From the NCBI GenBank assembly GCA_003165075.1, contig PLSM01000160.1:1-62983 (forward strand): a stretch of 62,983 nt of DNA. The letters run 5' to 3'. The position numbers were made by a program, and so were the translations under genes. Shown one piece after another: positions 52,616-61,320 of the stretch (position 1 is the first letter of the stretch; every line of letters begins with the position of its first letter). Origin of the DNA: Acidobacteriaceae bacterium. GTDB taxonomy: Bacteria > Acidobacteriota > Terriglobia > Terriglobales > Acidobacteriaceae. The notes under the pieces are model-generated. The model did no database searches and was not told the DNA's origin. It saw only the letters and a list, made by a program, of their open reading frames with translations.

Positions 52616-53641
52616 CTAGGTTCCGTACACGCGGCCGCGACCATCAGCTTTCACTCCATACATGCGCGCGTCGGCGGCTCCAATGATCGCGTGAACGGTC
52701 ATGCCGTCAGTGGGATAGGTGGCCAGGCCAACGCTGGCGCTCACTGTCAGTTCCAGGCCATTCTTCATCCTGAAGTGCGTCTCCATGAGCGCGCGGTGCA
52801 GTGCGGCCGCCTGGACAAAGGCTTCTTCAGCGTCCGTCTCAGGCATCAGGACTACAAACTCATCTCCGCCGTAGCGAAAGCACATATCCTGCTTCCGGCT
52901 CAGCTGCTGCAGTCGCTTGCCGGTGTGGGCCAGCAACTCACTTCCCACCAGGTGGCCATGAATGTCGTTGACCAACTTGAAGCGGTCAAGGTCAAGAAAA
53001 GCCAGGCTCAGCGGCAGGCCGACCGGAGCACAGCGCACCAGTTCGCGGCGCAGAACCTCGTAGAGATGGCGCACGTTGAAAAGGCCGGTGGTGTCGTCGG
53101 TAATGGTGAGCTGCTGAATGCGCGCTACGTCATGCGCGTTTTCGATGGCGATGGCGGCGTGATCGGCCAGTATGTGCAAAAAGGCGATAGTGTAGTCGGT
53201 CAGCTGGTCGGGGCGAGGGTTCAGGATTTCAATGACGCCCTGCACTCCCTTGCGCCCGCGCAGGGGCATGGCGATAACGGAGCGCACATTGCGCGCTTTT
53301 ACGGGGTTCCCATCGTTCAGGCGTGGATCATTCTCTGCTTCGGGCACGATGAGGGTCTCACCGTGCTGGACTACCCAGCCGGCCGCACCCTCGCCCACCT
53401 TGACGCGCAGATCGCGGAGCACCGCTTCTTCTCCGCCCGCGGCCAGGGCGTAGTACAGCTCCTGGCGAGCCTCATCCAGCATCAGCAGTGTCCACATCTC
53501 CGCTTCAATGAAGCGTTCCATGTGCACCAGGATGGTGCGCAGGATGGCGTCCAGGTCGAAGCTCGAGGTGAGCGAGCGCGCCAATTGGTGAAAGACGAGC
53601 AGGTCGTCGATCGGGATGCGGTTTTCCGTTGTGTTCGCCAT
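52616..53641 (-). CDS. GAF-GGDEF diguanylate cyclase
   Basis: 341 residues. N-terminal GAF sensor domain (about 20-165: DLDAILRTILVHMERFIEAEMWTLLMLD, then GAAGWVVQHGETLIVPE). GGDEF domain afterwards: TDDTTGLFNVRHLYEVL, LDLDRFKLVND and the intact active site RYGGDEFVVLMPE. The inhibitory RxxD site (RKQD) lies five residues before GGDEF, so it should be feedback-inhibited. It makes cyclic-di-GMP. No EAL domain. A 215-base gap to moaA contains a short imperfect direct repeat. Confidence 0.92.
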   Translation of the reverse strand: MANTTENRIPIDDLLVFHQLARSLTSSFDLDAILRTILVHMERFIEAEMWTLLMLDEARQELYYALAAGGEEAVLRDLRVKVGEGAAGWVVQHGETLIVPEAENDPRLNDGNPVKARNVRSVIAMPLRGRKGVQGVIEILNPRPDQLTDYTIAFLHILADHAAIAIENAHDVARIQQLTITDDTTGLFNVRHLYEVLRRELVRCAPVGLPLSLAFLDLDRFKLVNDIHGHLVGSELLAHTGKRLQQLSRKQDMCFRYGGDEFVVLMPETDAEEAFVQAAALHRALMETHFRMKNGLELTVSASVGLATYPTDGMTVHAIIGAADARMYGVKADGRGRVYGT

Positions 53642-53644
53642 GCA

Positions 53645-53715
53645 GGACCTGTAGCTTGCAGCCTAACTGGAATTGTTTCATAAGGCAGCTTGCAGCCCGG
53701 AAGGAATTGCACGCC
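53645..53715. repeat. Short imperfect direct repeat (AGCTTGCAGCC...GGAATTG)
   Basis: AGCTTGCAGCCTAACTGGAA followed by TTG (about 53653-53675) and CAGCTTGCAGCCCGGAAGGA followed by ATTG (about 53687-53710) are imperfect copies spaced 35 bases apart, next to the GGDEF gene start. Simple local duplication. Confidence 0.5.
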
Positions 53716-53856
53716 GGTAACACGAAGCGCAATACAACTTTAGTGGGAAGCGGCCCACAGCGCAGTTTCTTCCTGAGCTGCGGACCAGCGAGGAGCTGCG
53801 CAGGTAAGCAGATTCGGCGCATGGCGCAGCGGTTTCTGCTTGCTTTGCGGCACTTT

Positions 53857-54900
53857 CTATCCGCCGATGTGGACCATGGAACGGGATGGCTTCATGAATT
53901 CAGGCTCACCGATGTGATGGCGCGCTTCCTTGCCCTGTACCGTGCGGGCAATATAGCTTCGCAGTTCGGCGTCGTTTTCGCCGGCTCGCATGCGGCCATA
54001 AAGGTCGTGCTCGACCTGAGAGAAGAGGCAGGTGCGGATTTTGCCGTCAGAGGTGAGGCGCACACGGCTGCACGCTCCGCAAAACGCCTGGGTGACCGGC
54101 GCAATGATGCCGATCTCGCCCTTGCCATCCTCAAAGGTGTAACGGCGAGCCGTCTCGCTGGCTTCGCGGGGCGGCAGCGGGACCAGCGGCAACACGCGGC
54201 CGATGCGTTCGACGATTTCGGCTAGCGGTATCACGATTTCCGGCGTCCACAGGCGGCCTTCTTCCAGGGGCATGAACTCGATGAACCGCACCACCACATC
54301 TTCCTGGCGGGCAAAGTGGGCAAATGCTTCAATTTCGCCATCGTTGAAGCCGCGCAGAAGAACGCAGTTGATCTTGAGCGGTGTGAGTCCGGCGCCGCGT
54401 GCGGCGCGAATTCCGCCGAGCACTTTTTGAAAGCTGCCAGGAACGCGAGTAATGCGCTCAAACGAAGGCTCGTCCACCGCATCCATGCTGACCGTGATGC
54501 GGTTGAGCCCGGCAGCCTTGAGGGGCGCGGCGAGTGTGTCGAGCAGATGCCCGTTGGTGGTCATCGCCAGGTCCAGCGGCTGGCCGGAGAGAGTGCGCAG
54601 GCGGGCCAGTTGCTGAATGAGTTCGACCAATCCGCGGCGCAGCAAGGGTTCGCCACCGGTGAGCCGGACCTTCTCGATTCCAAGACTTACGAAGAGCTCG
54701 ATGAGACGCAGGTACTCGCCGATTCCCAGCTCGGGATACTGCGCGCCCATCTCGCCGGTGCGGCAATAGACGCACTTGTAGTTGCAGCGGTCAGTGACGG
54801 AGACACGCAGATCGTGGATGACGCGGCCATGGCTATCGGTCAGCCGGGAGGCGGGTGTCACCGAGGAGAGCGCAACTGGGGAAGCAATGCCCATCGGCAA
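53857..54900 (-). CDS. moaA: GTP 3',8-cyclase
   Basis: 347 residues. Radical SAM enzyme that begins molybdenum cofactor synthesis from GTP. The first cluster C39, C43, C46 is in RCNYKCVYC. The second, substrate-binding cluster is in FCGACSRVRLTSDGKIRTC. VRLTGGEPLLRRGL and MTTNGHLL are typical, and the C-terminal double glycine (HIGG) is present, as needed for activity. No other moa gene is in the window. Confidence 0.96.
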   Translation of the reverse strand: MPMGIASPVALSSVTPASRLTDSHGRVIHDLRVSVTDRCNYKCVYCRTGEMGAQYPELGIGEYLRLIELFVSLGIEKVRLTGGEPLLRRGLVELIQQLARLRTLSGQPLDLAMTTNGHLLDTLAAPLKAAGLNRITVSMDAVDEPSFERITRVPGSFQKVLGGIRAARGAGLTPLKINCVLLRGFNDGEIEAFAHFARQEDVVVRFIEFMPLEEGRLWTPEIVIPLAEIVERIGRVLPLVPLPPREASETARRYTFEDGKGEIGIIAPVTQAFCGACSRVRLTSDGKIRTCLFSQVEHDLYGRMRAGENDAELRSYIARTVQGKEARHHIGEPEFMKPSRSMVHIGG

Positions 54901-54970
54901 CTTCTAGGCTATACCGTTTTGCTGATACGCGCGGGATTGTCTTGTTCCCGAGAGTGCTGTAATGCAGACG

Positions 54971-55249
54971 TTAGTCGATGCGCGGCGTTCCCCTGCGCAA
55001 GAGGATGCCGGTGACGCCCATGACCGCGATAATACCCAAGGCGACGACGAAGTAATAAAACATTGGATGCGTCCAGCCCGGCGAATAGGTCAGATCCTGA
55101 CCCACCCAGAGGAGCAGAATCATGGCAATCACCGCGAACTGGCCGGCGATGACCAGGAATGTGTGTCCCAGGTCGCGACGCTTGTCGAGCGCCTCGACCT
55201 GATCGGGGGTCAGGTTGCGCTCCTCGGGGGGAAGAAGGGAATTTGCCAT
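54971..55249 (-). CDS. Small membrane protein, unknown
   Basis: 92 residues. A hydrophilic N-terminus (NSLLPPEERNLTPDQVEALDKRRDLG) is followed by two transmembrane helices: TFLVIAGQFAVIAMILLLWVG and FYYFVVALGIIAVMGVTGILL. A ribosome-binding site GGAG stands ahead of the ATG. Function unknown. Confidence 0.65.
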   Translation of the reverse strand: MANSLLPPEERNLTPDQVEALDKRRDLGHTFLVIAGQFAVIAMILLLWVGQDLTYSPGWTHPMFYYFVVALGIIAVMGVTGILLRRGTPRID

Positions 55250-55401
55250 GCGTATCTCCAGGCGGAACCCGTTCGAGTGACCTCCAGGCCACGGACCGCT
55301 TATATCTTTAATTCAATCACATGCCGCCGGATTCGCGCCAGCCGAAGACAGTACTTCTCCTAAGTGAAAAAGAGGCGAACGAGAAACCGGCGGCGCACAA
55401 C

Positions 55402-56061
55402 CTAACGGGGTATATACCCGACCGATTGCCCGTAGAGAGGCCGCATGTCTGCGGGCAGTTTGAGTGCCGCAGACACCGCAGTCTCATCCTGTTGCCCATG
55501 GAGCGCGTAGAACCAGGCATTCAGCCCTTCAGAAGCCGCAAACAGGTAGACATTCTGGCCGATGAAGCCAACATCCACCTGCGCGAGGGCGTTTTTCGCA
55601 GGAGCCACGTAGACGATGGTTACGGCGGCATGAGCGGCTTCTCCCGAGCCGACTTTGGCGCGCACGTCACCGGCCGCGACCGGACGCAGAAGGTTGGCCT
55701 CAGCGTCGTAGATGTAGACGCCTTGGGCAAGCACGACGTCGAGTTGCACTTCCTGCCGGTTCATTGCCGAGGGCGCGGTACGGCCCAGCCCTTCCTTCAC
55801 TTGGCGCGGCCGGTTGACGCCAAACGCGGCCCACAGCAGGTTGGAAAGAGCTTGCGGCGAAAGCGCCTGGTCACGGAAGGCGCGGGTGGTCTTGCGTTCG
55901 GCCAGCGCCTGCATGAGAGGTTTGCCGCCGGTAGTCTGCGGCTTGGGCAGCGCAATGGGCTTCAGATCCTGCGCGGAAAGGGAGGGCAGAGCGCAAGCCA
56001 AGGCGACGAGCGCGAACAAGGCAGCTCTCCGCGGGCGGAGGGAAGAGGCTGAAACGTGCAT
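55402..56061 (-). CDS. Secreted SagB/ThcOx-type nitroreductase-fold protein
   Basis: 219 residues. MHVSASSLRPRRAALFALVALACALPSLSAQ is a probable signal peptide. The nitroreductase motif follows: LMQALAERKTTRAFRDQALSPQALSNLLWAAFGVNRP, then SAMNRQEVQLDVVLAQGVYIYDAEANLL, and VGFIGQNVYLFAASEGLNAWFYAL. Members bind FMN and act as oxidoreductases or heterocycle dehydrogenases (SagB). A signal peptide is unusual for FMN-binding enzymes that usually stay in the cytoplasm. GAGG ahead of ATG 56061 supports the start. Confidence 0.75.
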   Translation of the reverse strand: MHVSASSLRPRRAALFALVALACALPSLSAQDLKPIALPKPQTTGGKPLMQALAERKTTRAFRDQALSPQALSNLLWAAFGVNRPRQVKEGLGRTAPSAMNRQEVQLDVVLAQGVYIYDAEANLLRPVAAGDVRAKVGSGEAAHAAVTIVYVAPAKNALAQVDVGFIGQNVYLFAASEGLNAWFYALHGQQDETAVSAALKLPADMRPLYGQSVGYIPR

Positions 56062-56189
56062 GAATACACCTCGAAGGACGCGGCTGTGCACGCCCGCCTC
56101 CGGGGTGTGCGGCGAAAGGGGGAAGAGAACATTGCAGGTTGTGCCGGGGACAAAAAGCCGACGCCTCCCGGCACAGCGGGCGATTGCCT

Positions 56190-56468
56190 TTACTCGGTCA
56201 GAAATGCCAGTGTTTGCAGCGTGTTGATCTCAAATGGCTTGCGGCAGCGGACATTGGCGCAGGCCAGCTTGTCGTCACGCCGCACCATGTAGGATTGCGC
56301 CTTGGCGAAGCGGGCACGGTCACGCTCGTCTGCGTTGCGAGGCAATTGCGCCCGTTTGCGCCGCACCACCCAGGTCACCTTGTATTCGCCTGACTGCCCG
56401 CACTTGGGACAAGTGAGCGTGTGGGTCCGCAACTCCGTTGTCTCGGTAAAAAACTCCCGCTCTTCCAT
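56190..56468 (-). CDS. Small zinc-ribbon protein, unknown
   Basis: 92 residues. CPKC near residue 20-23 and CANVRC near 71-76 form two knuckles of a probable zinc ribbon. Between them is a basic stretch (VRRKRAQLPRNADERDRARFAK). Such proteins are often nucleic-acid or protein-binding. Divergent from the small ORF at 56562. I do not know the family. Confidence 0.6.
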   Translation of the reverse strand: MEEREFFTETTELRTHTLTCPKCGQSGEYKVTWVVRRKRAQLPRNADERDRARFAKAQSYMVRRDDKLACANVRCRKPFEINTLQTLAFLTE

Positions 56469-56561
56469 GGCTTCCGATGCTCCACTCGGCGGCGAATGAG
56501 TACCGCCGGAACCTCCGGGGTCTTCCCCTCGGGCTCAATCTATTCCATACTCGTCCTTGCC

Positions 56562-56732
56562 ATGACGAAACGCAAGCCAGGTACATTTTCAGCGATCAAA
56601 GCTGTGAAGGCCAACGCCCGGGAGCGCGTTGGCCAGCCAAAACCGGTGCGCGTGCTTCAGAGCGAACCCCGCACCGGCCGTCAAGCCAAACACAAACCCC
56701 GGCTCGACGAGCTGATCCGCAAGGAGGAATAA
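56562..56732 (+). CDS. Small basic protein, unknown
   Basis: 56 residues, rich in Lys and Arg (TKRKPGTFSAIKAVKANARERVG, then RQAKHKPRLDELIRKEE). ATG 56562 is three bases before the next gene starts (stop 56732, next GTG 56736). The short gap suggests co-transcription. Function unknown; weak start context. Confidence 0.55.
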   Translation: MTKRKPGTFSAIKAVKANARERVGQPKPVRVLQSEPRTGRQAKHKPRLDELIRKEE

Positions 56733-56735
56733 ACC

Positions 56736-57104
56736 GTGGCCAAGGCTGTAGGCATCGGCGGAGTGTTTCTGAAGGCGCAAGACCCAGGGGCACTGTCCGC
56801 CTGGTACGCCGCGCACCTGGGCATCAGGCAGGCGGATGGAGGATCGCTGGCGTTCGACGGGCCGGAGTCTGCGGGCATGACGGTCTTTGCCCACTTTCCC
56901 CAGGACACGAGCTACTTCGGCGAGGGTCCGCAGCAGACGATGGTCAATTTCAGGGTGGACAACCTGGACGAGTTGCTGGTGCAACTGGCCGCGGCTGGCG
57001 TGCGTGTAGATCCCCGGCGGGAAGACTACCCCTACGGCCGCTTTGCGTGGATATGGGATCCGGAGGGCAACCGGGTGGAGCTGTGGGAGCCGGTGGCGGA
57101 GTAA
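56736..57104 (+). CDS. VOC-fold protein (glyoxalase/bleomycin resistance type)
   Basis: 122 residues of the vicinal oxygen chelate fold: VGIGGVFLKAQDPGALSAWYAAHLGI, then MVNFRVDNLDELLVQLAAAGVRVDP, and FAWIWDPEGNRVELWEP at the end with the metal ligand glutamate. Substrate unknown. The GTG start is preceded by AAGGAGGAATAAACC, a strong Shine-Dalgarno. Confidence 0.85.
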   Translation: MAKAVGIGGVFLKAQDPGALSAWYAAHLGIRQADGGSLAFDGPESAGMTVFAHFPQDTSYFGEGPQQTMVNFRVDNLDELLVQLAAAGVRVDPRREDYPYGRFAWIWDPEGNRVELWEPVAE

Positions 57105-57152
57105 GGGGAATTTGGTCGTTTACGAGGGGGGATTGAGATTGGGAGATGCTGT

Positions 57153-57274
57153 GTCTTACAGCGTCTTACCGACTTTCGGGTATGTCTTACCCGTGTAAGA
57201 CAGAAGTGGGACGCCCGTCTTGCCTGCTGAACTCGGCACCGCCTTTTTGCCCGCTGCCGCTCCCGATGTCTTAC
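57153..57274. repeat. GTCTTAC motif cluster and palindrome
   Basis: GTCTTAC at 57153-57159, 57163-57169, 57184-57190 and 57268-57274, with its inverted form GTAAGAC at 57195-57201. GTCTTACCCGTGTAAGAC (57184-57201) is a perfect 7-bp arm palindrome around CCGT. It lies in the 224-base gap between the convergent VOC and TonB-like genes. Confidence 0.65.
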
Positions 57275-57328
57275 CTGAGCATTGCGTGATGAAGAAGGCG
57301 CCCTTCGATCCCATCGCTGGGTGAAGGG

Positions 57329-58609
57329 TCATTTGCCGCTTCCGCTCCCACTCATAGGTTCTGCGGCGAGCGTGTAAGGGCCGGGGAGCAGAGGTCCGGC
57401 GGGCGTTTCTTTTGGAAGATCCTTGGCTGCGACGGCGGTTCTTTTGGAATAAATGCGGAACTGTACCACCAGGTCCAGCACGACGGGAACGGGTTTGCCA
57501 TCTTTGACTGCGGGTTCAAAGCTGGCCTTGCGAATTGCATCGACGGCGTTCTCGTCCAGACCAAAGCCAATCGGTCGCGCCACCACAATCTCTCCCGGTT
57601 TGCCATCGGGCCCAATCACGGCGTGATAGAGGGCCATGCCGGCGACACCCGTGGATTGTGCGAATTCATTCGAAGGCGGCTCGAAGGTGGAGAGTAGTTT
57701 CGCTGGTTGATCCACGGCGTTCTGGCGGAGGACGCCGGAGTCGCTGGGCAGGTAATCGGTGCGGGCGGCGACGGCGCGATAGTAGAGCTTCCAGAAGTCG
57801 GGCATGGAGGCAATCATCCGGGCGTCAAGCCCCTGGGCAAAGACCCGGTCGAGGGCCAGCTTGAGCAGCCGGGTAGCGTGCGCGGGCGAAAAGGTGGTGG
57901 TCACGCTTCTGGGATCGGCGGCCTCGGCTTCTGTGGCGGCAGCCACTGCGGCTTTGATCTGGTCGGTATTGTCCGCTTGTCCCTGGGCAGCCGCGGCCTT
58001 CGCGAGCCGGTCCAGGGAAGCCTGCATGGCCTTCTTCTTCTTCTTAGGCTTCACGACGAGTTCGCGATCAATGGAGATTTTCAGCATCTTCTTTTTGGGA
58101 GTAATCCGCACCTTGTCCGCGGCCTTGGTGGGATCCTCATAGGGCAACGCGCCGAGGAAGTGCAGCCCGTAGCGAATGCCTTCCAGATCCACTTTGCGCT
58201 TGGTGAGGCGCACTTTGTTGATTTCGACAAGGCTGAGCGCATAGGAGCCCTGCAGGGAGTGCCCGATGAGCCGGCCGTGCTCGTCGAAGCTGAGCGAATT
58301 GTCGAGGTAGCCGCCGCGGATATAGAGCGACTTGCCTACCAGGAGTTGCTTGACCTCGTCCTCCGTGATGCCGCCGCCCTGGGACGGTTCGACTGACGCG
58401 AACTGTGTGGGGGCTGGAGCAGCATCGGGTGCGGGAACCGCGCTTGGGCCACCGGCAGGTTGCAGGGAAGTGCCGGCCGGCGCCTGTTGCTGTGCGGGTG
58501 CTGCCAGACTGCATAGCAACGCGAGTGCGGCATAGCTCACCAAAGTACGCCGCCGGGCTGGAAGCGCGGGCAGAGACCATAAGTGAAAGCGAAGGGTAGG
58601 CATAAGCAT
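57329..58609 (-). CDS. TonB C-terminal-like secreted protein
   Basis: 426 residues. A signal peptide (SYAALALLCSLAAPAQQQ) follows a short cytoplasmic N-terminus. A Pro/Ala-rich stretch and an unknown middle domain (about 95-330), including a run of lysines (KPKKKKKAM), precede a TonB_C-type end: GMALYHAVIGPDGKPGEIVVARPIGFGLDENAVDAIRKASF then QFRIY. No obvious TonB box partner. It may be an energy-transducer-like or a periplasmic protein. The start at 58609 or 58603. Confidence 0.75.
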   Translation of the reverse strand: MLMPTLRFHLWSLPALPARRRTLVSYAALALLCSLAAPAQQQAPAGTSLQPAGGPSAVPAPDAAPAPTQFASVEPSQGGGITEDEVKQLLVGKSLYIRGGYLDNSLSFDEHGRLIGHSLQGSYALSLVEINKVRLTKRKVDLEGIRYGLHFLGALPYEDPTKAADKVRITPKKKMLKISIDRELVVKPKKKKKAMQASLDRLAKAAAAQGQADNTDQIKAAVAAATEAEAADPRSVTTTFSPAHATRLLKLALDRVFAQGLDARMIASMPDFWKLYYRAVAARTDYLPSDSGVLRQNAVDQPAKLLSTFEPPSNEFAQSTGVAGMALYHAVIGPDGKPGEIVVARPIGFGLDENAVDAIRKASFEPAVKDGKPVPVVLDLVVQFRIYSKRTAVAAKDLPKETPAGPLLPGPYTLAAEPMSGSGSGK

Positions 58610-58679
58610 TTGGGGATCCTATACCCGCAACTTTAGCAGTGGCGCATTACCGCTGTGAAAGAAATCGGGGCCAAAATTG

Positions 58680-59513
58680 TTACTGAGGTCTTGGTCCAGC
58701 ATCAGGACAGCGGTCCAGTCGCCACAGAATCCGGCGGAAAAGGCCGAGGGCGCGGCGGGCGTCGTCGGGGTTCATGCGCAGGCGCCGCAGCAGCAGACGC
58801 AAGCTATGGCGGTTGGCTGCCTGCATAGTGCGCGGCGAGTATCCTGCCGTCTTCATCGCCTGCTCGATCAGGCCACCGAGCAGGTCCAATGTTCCGGACG
58901 CGGCGGACGGACGGAGGGGATCGGATTCGGCAGTACCAGCAATCGCCGACGCAGCGGGAAGCGCTGATTCAGGCGTGCCACCTTGCGCGGGAACGCCGCG
59001 GCAGGCCAGCTCATAGAGGCACACGGCCACGGCCTGTCCCAGGTTCATGGAGGGCTGGTGAGGATCGGTGGGAATCTCAACCAAAAGGTGACAATACGAG
59101 AGGTCTTCGCGGGTCAGGCCGCGCTTCTCAGGGCCAAAGACCAAGGCCACGCGGCCGCCGCGTTCGATCTCGTTCTGCAACAGTGGGGCCAAGGCGGGCA
59201 GCGCAACAACCCGCTGCTCCGGTTTGCGGGCGGTTAGGGTGCCGGTCCCGGCCACCAACGTGCAGTCAGAGACGGCCTCAGCCAAAGACGCGACCTCTCT
59301 CGCGTTTTGCAATAACTCCGGCGCGCCCACGGCTGAACGGGCTTCGCGCCAGTGCGGCGCGTAAGGCGCCACGACCGCCATATGCACGAAGCCAAAGTTG
59401 GCCATGGCACGTGCGGCTGCTCCTATGTTGAGCGGGTTGCGCGGGGAAACGAGCACCACGCTGAGGCGGTCGCGTTGGGATTGAGGAAGCAAGGACTCAT
59501 TGTAGTGCGGCAA
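58680..59513 (-). CDS. trmJ: tRNA/rRNA 2'-O-methyltransferase, TrmJ-like (SpoU)
   Basis: 277 residues. SPOUT knot family: VVLVSPRNPLNIGAAARAMANFGF, VALVFGPEKRGLTREDL, and PSMNLGQAVAVCLYELA are the three SpoU motifs. TrmJ methylates position 32 of tRNA. The C-terminal 100 residues carry an extra helix region with Ala/Ser-rich start. Divergent from the mtnB remnant gene. Confidence 0.85.
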   Translation of the reverse strand: MPHYNESLLPQSQRDRLSVVLVSPRNPLNIGAAARAMANFGFVHMAVVAPYAPHWREARSAVGAPELLQNAREVASLAEAVSDCTLVAGTGTLTARKPEQRVVALPALAPLLQNEIERGGRVALVFGPEKRGLTREDLSYCHLLVEIPTDPHQPSMNLGQAVAVCLYELACRGVPAQGGTPESALPAASAIAGTAESDPLRPSAASGTLDLLGGLIEQAMKTAGYSPRTMQAANRHSLRLLLRRLRMNPDDARRALGLFRRILWRLDRCPDAGPRPQ

Positions 59514-59588
59514 TAGTCACCAGGGCCTAAGTGTCTTGGTACACTGCCAACACGTAGGGTCCCCGATACGAATTCTCTTCAGCTTGAA

Positions 59589-59894
59589 GTGGAAGCGCTC
59601 TGTGCCACGGCGCGCTGGTGCTACGCGCGGGGCTGGGTTCCGGCCACGAGCGGCAACTTTAGTGTGCGGTCGGACGCACACATTTTGATTACGCCTACGG
59701 GACTAGACAGGGGCAAGCTTACGCCAGACGACTTGCTGGAGATCGACTTGCAGGGTCGCGCACACGGGGTTTTGCTGAGCCACCACGGGCTTTATACTTG
59801 GGGGCAATCGGTGGCCGAGGCGCGCCGCCACCTGGAGGCCCTCGAATTCCTTTTCGAGGTAGAGGGGCGGCGGCTATTGGGCGGGCAGGCGTAA
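59589..59894 (+). pseudogene. mtnB: Internally deleted methylthioribulose-1-P dehydratase
   Basis: 101 residues, about half of a normal MtnB (about 200-220). The N-terminus ([43 protein letters not shown]) and C-terminus ([33 protein letters not shown]) match MtnB well, but the middle of about 100 residues, including the zinc ligands HxH and the catalytic glutamate, is missing in frame. GTG 59589 is the only start, with no ribosome-binding site; upstream residues [10 protein letters not shown] are coding-like, so the true start may be lost. It lies directly before mtnD and mtnC, so the operon order is the methionine-salvage one. Confidence 0.75.
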
Positions 59895-59945
59895 ACGCCG
59901 CCTAGCCTGGTGGCTGCGCAGATGCACACCGATGCAGGAGCAACC

Positions 59946-60515
59946 ATGGCTGTTCTTCGCTTTCCCCCCAATGAACAAAACATCACCGGCGAGGCGGAGG
60001 TTCGCGCCAAGCTGACCGAGCTGGGCATCGATTATGAGCTCTGGAGCCTCGATCGGGTGGGCGCAGACGCGACCGCCGACGCGGTGCTTGAGGCGTATGC
60101 CGCCGAGATCGCCGAGATGAAGCGCCGCGGCGGCTATGTCACCGCAGACGTGATCGACGTGACTCCCGAGACACCGGAGCTGGAAACCATGCTGGCGCGC
60201 TTTGACAAGGAGCATACGCACTCCGAAGACGAGGTACGCTTTATTCTCGCCGGCCGCGGCATTTTTTTCCTGCATTTGAATGGGAGGGTTGTCTCCGTTG
60301 AAGTCGGACCCGGAGATATGCTCCGTGTGCCTCGCGGAACCACCCATTGGTTCACGCTGTGCGAGGACCGCCGCATCCGCGCCATTCGCTGGTTTCAGGA
60401 GACCGCGGGCTGGACTCCGCACTACACCGGTTCGGGAATTGACCACGACCACCAGCCGCTTTGCTTTGGTCCTGCGTATCTCGGGCCGCGCGTGACTACC
60501 GGCCTGAACGCATGA
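59946..60515 (+). CDS. mtnD: Acireductone dioxygenase
   Basis: 189 residues, the usual size. Converts acireductone to the keto acid of methionine (iron) or other products (nickel) in the methionine salvage pathway. The metal ligands H90, H92 and E96 are in EHTHSEDE, and the fourth histidine is in TTHWFTL. ILAGRGIFFLHL and the arginine motif are conserved. ATG 59946 with AGGAG upstream is chosen over 59910. Overlaps mtnC start (ATGA). Confidence 0.94.
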   Translation: MAVLRFPPNEQNITGEAEVRAKLTELGIDYELWSLDRVGADATADAVLEAYAAEIAEMKRRGGYVTADVIDVTPETPELETMLARFDKEHTHSEDEVRFILAGRGIFFLHLNGRVVSVEVGPGDMLRVPRGTTHWFTLCEDRRIRAIRWFQETAGWTPHYTGSGIDHDHQPLCFGPAYLGPRVTTGLNA

Positions 60516-61228
60516 GCGGGAAGCGCCTGCGGGTCTACCTGCTCGATGTGGAGGGCACGGTAGCCCCCATTTCTCTGGTACAGGAGCAGTTGTTTCCTTA
60601 CGCCCGCGCGAATTTTTCAGCATTCTTGCAAACCAATGCCGGAGATCCGGGCGTGGCCGCAGATTTACTGCTTCTGGAAGAGGAAAACAAGGCCGAGAGC
60701 GACGTGGGGCGTCCTGAATTCGCCGTTGCCCTAGGCTGGAAGAAGGCTATGAACTACCTTCTATGGCTCATGGATCGAGACCGCAAATCCACTGCGCTCA
60801 AGAGCCTGCAAGGAAAGATATGGAAGGCGGGCTTTGAGTCGGGAGAGTTGAAGGGAACCCTTTTTGACGACGTTCTTTCTGCCTTCAGCCGCTGGGCCGC
60901 GAATGGCCAAGTGGGCATCTATTCCTCCGGCTCGGTGGCAGCGCAGACGCTGCTCTTTCGCCACTCCATTTTTGGCGATCTTACACCATTGATTGCAGCC
61001 TACTTCGACACGCGCACCGGAGCGAAAGGCGAGGTCGCGAGCTATGCAGCCATCGCCGCTACCATGGGGGCCGATCCTGGGGACCAGGTGTTCTTCTCCG
61101 ATGCAGTGAGGGAACTGGACGCGGCCCGCGAAGCCGGCTGCCGCACGCTCTTGGTGGTGCGGGCGGGAAATGAGCCCGTCGAGGATGCCCGGGGTCATCG
61201 AACAATCCATTCATTCAAAGGTATTTAA
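60512..61228 (+). CDS. mtnC: Enolase-phosphatase E1
   Basis: 238 residues of the haloacid dehalogenase superfamily. Catalytic LLDVEGTVAP at 10-19 (D12 as nucleophile). SSGSVAAQTLLF contains the second motif, and FFSDAVRELDAAREAG the last. It converts the diketo phosphate to acireductone. Coupled to mtnD by a 4-base overlap. The pathway's next-step gene mtnB is damaged (see entry). Confidence 0.92.
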   Translation: MSGKRLRVYLLDVEGTVAPISLVQEQLFPYARANFSAFLQTNAGDPGVAADLLLLEEENKAESDVGRPEFAVALGWKKAMNYLLWLMDRDRKSTALKSLQGKIWKAGFESGELKGTLFDDVLSAFSRWAANGQVGIYSSGSVAAQTLLFRHSIFGDLTPLIAAYFDTRTGAKGEVASYAAIAATMGADPGDQVFFSDAVRELDAAREAGCRTLLVVRAGNEPVEDARGHRTIHSFKGI

Positions 61229-61320
61229 AGGTGAATCGCTGACGCCGTGATTGGTTTGTGGCATATTGCACCGTGCTCGAAACCATGGCACATTTCAGGG
61301 GGTTGTTTTAACCTCGGAGA

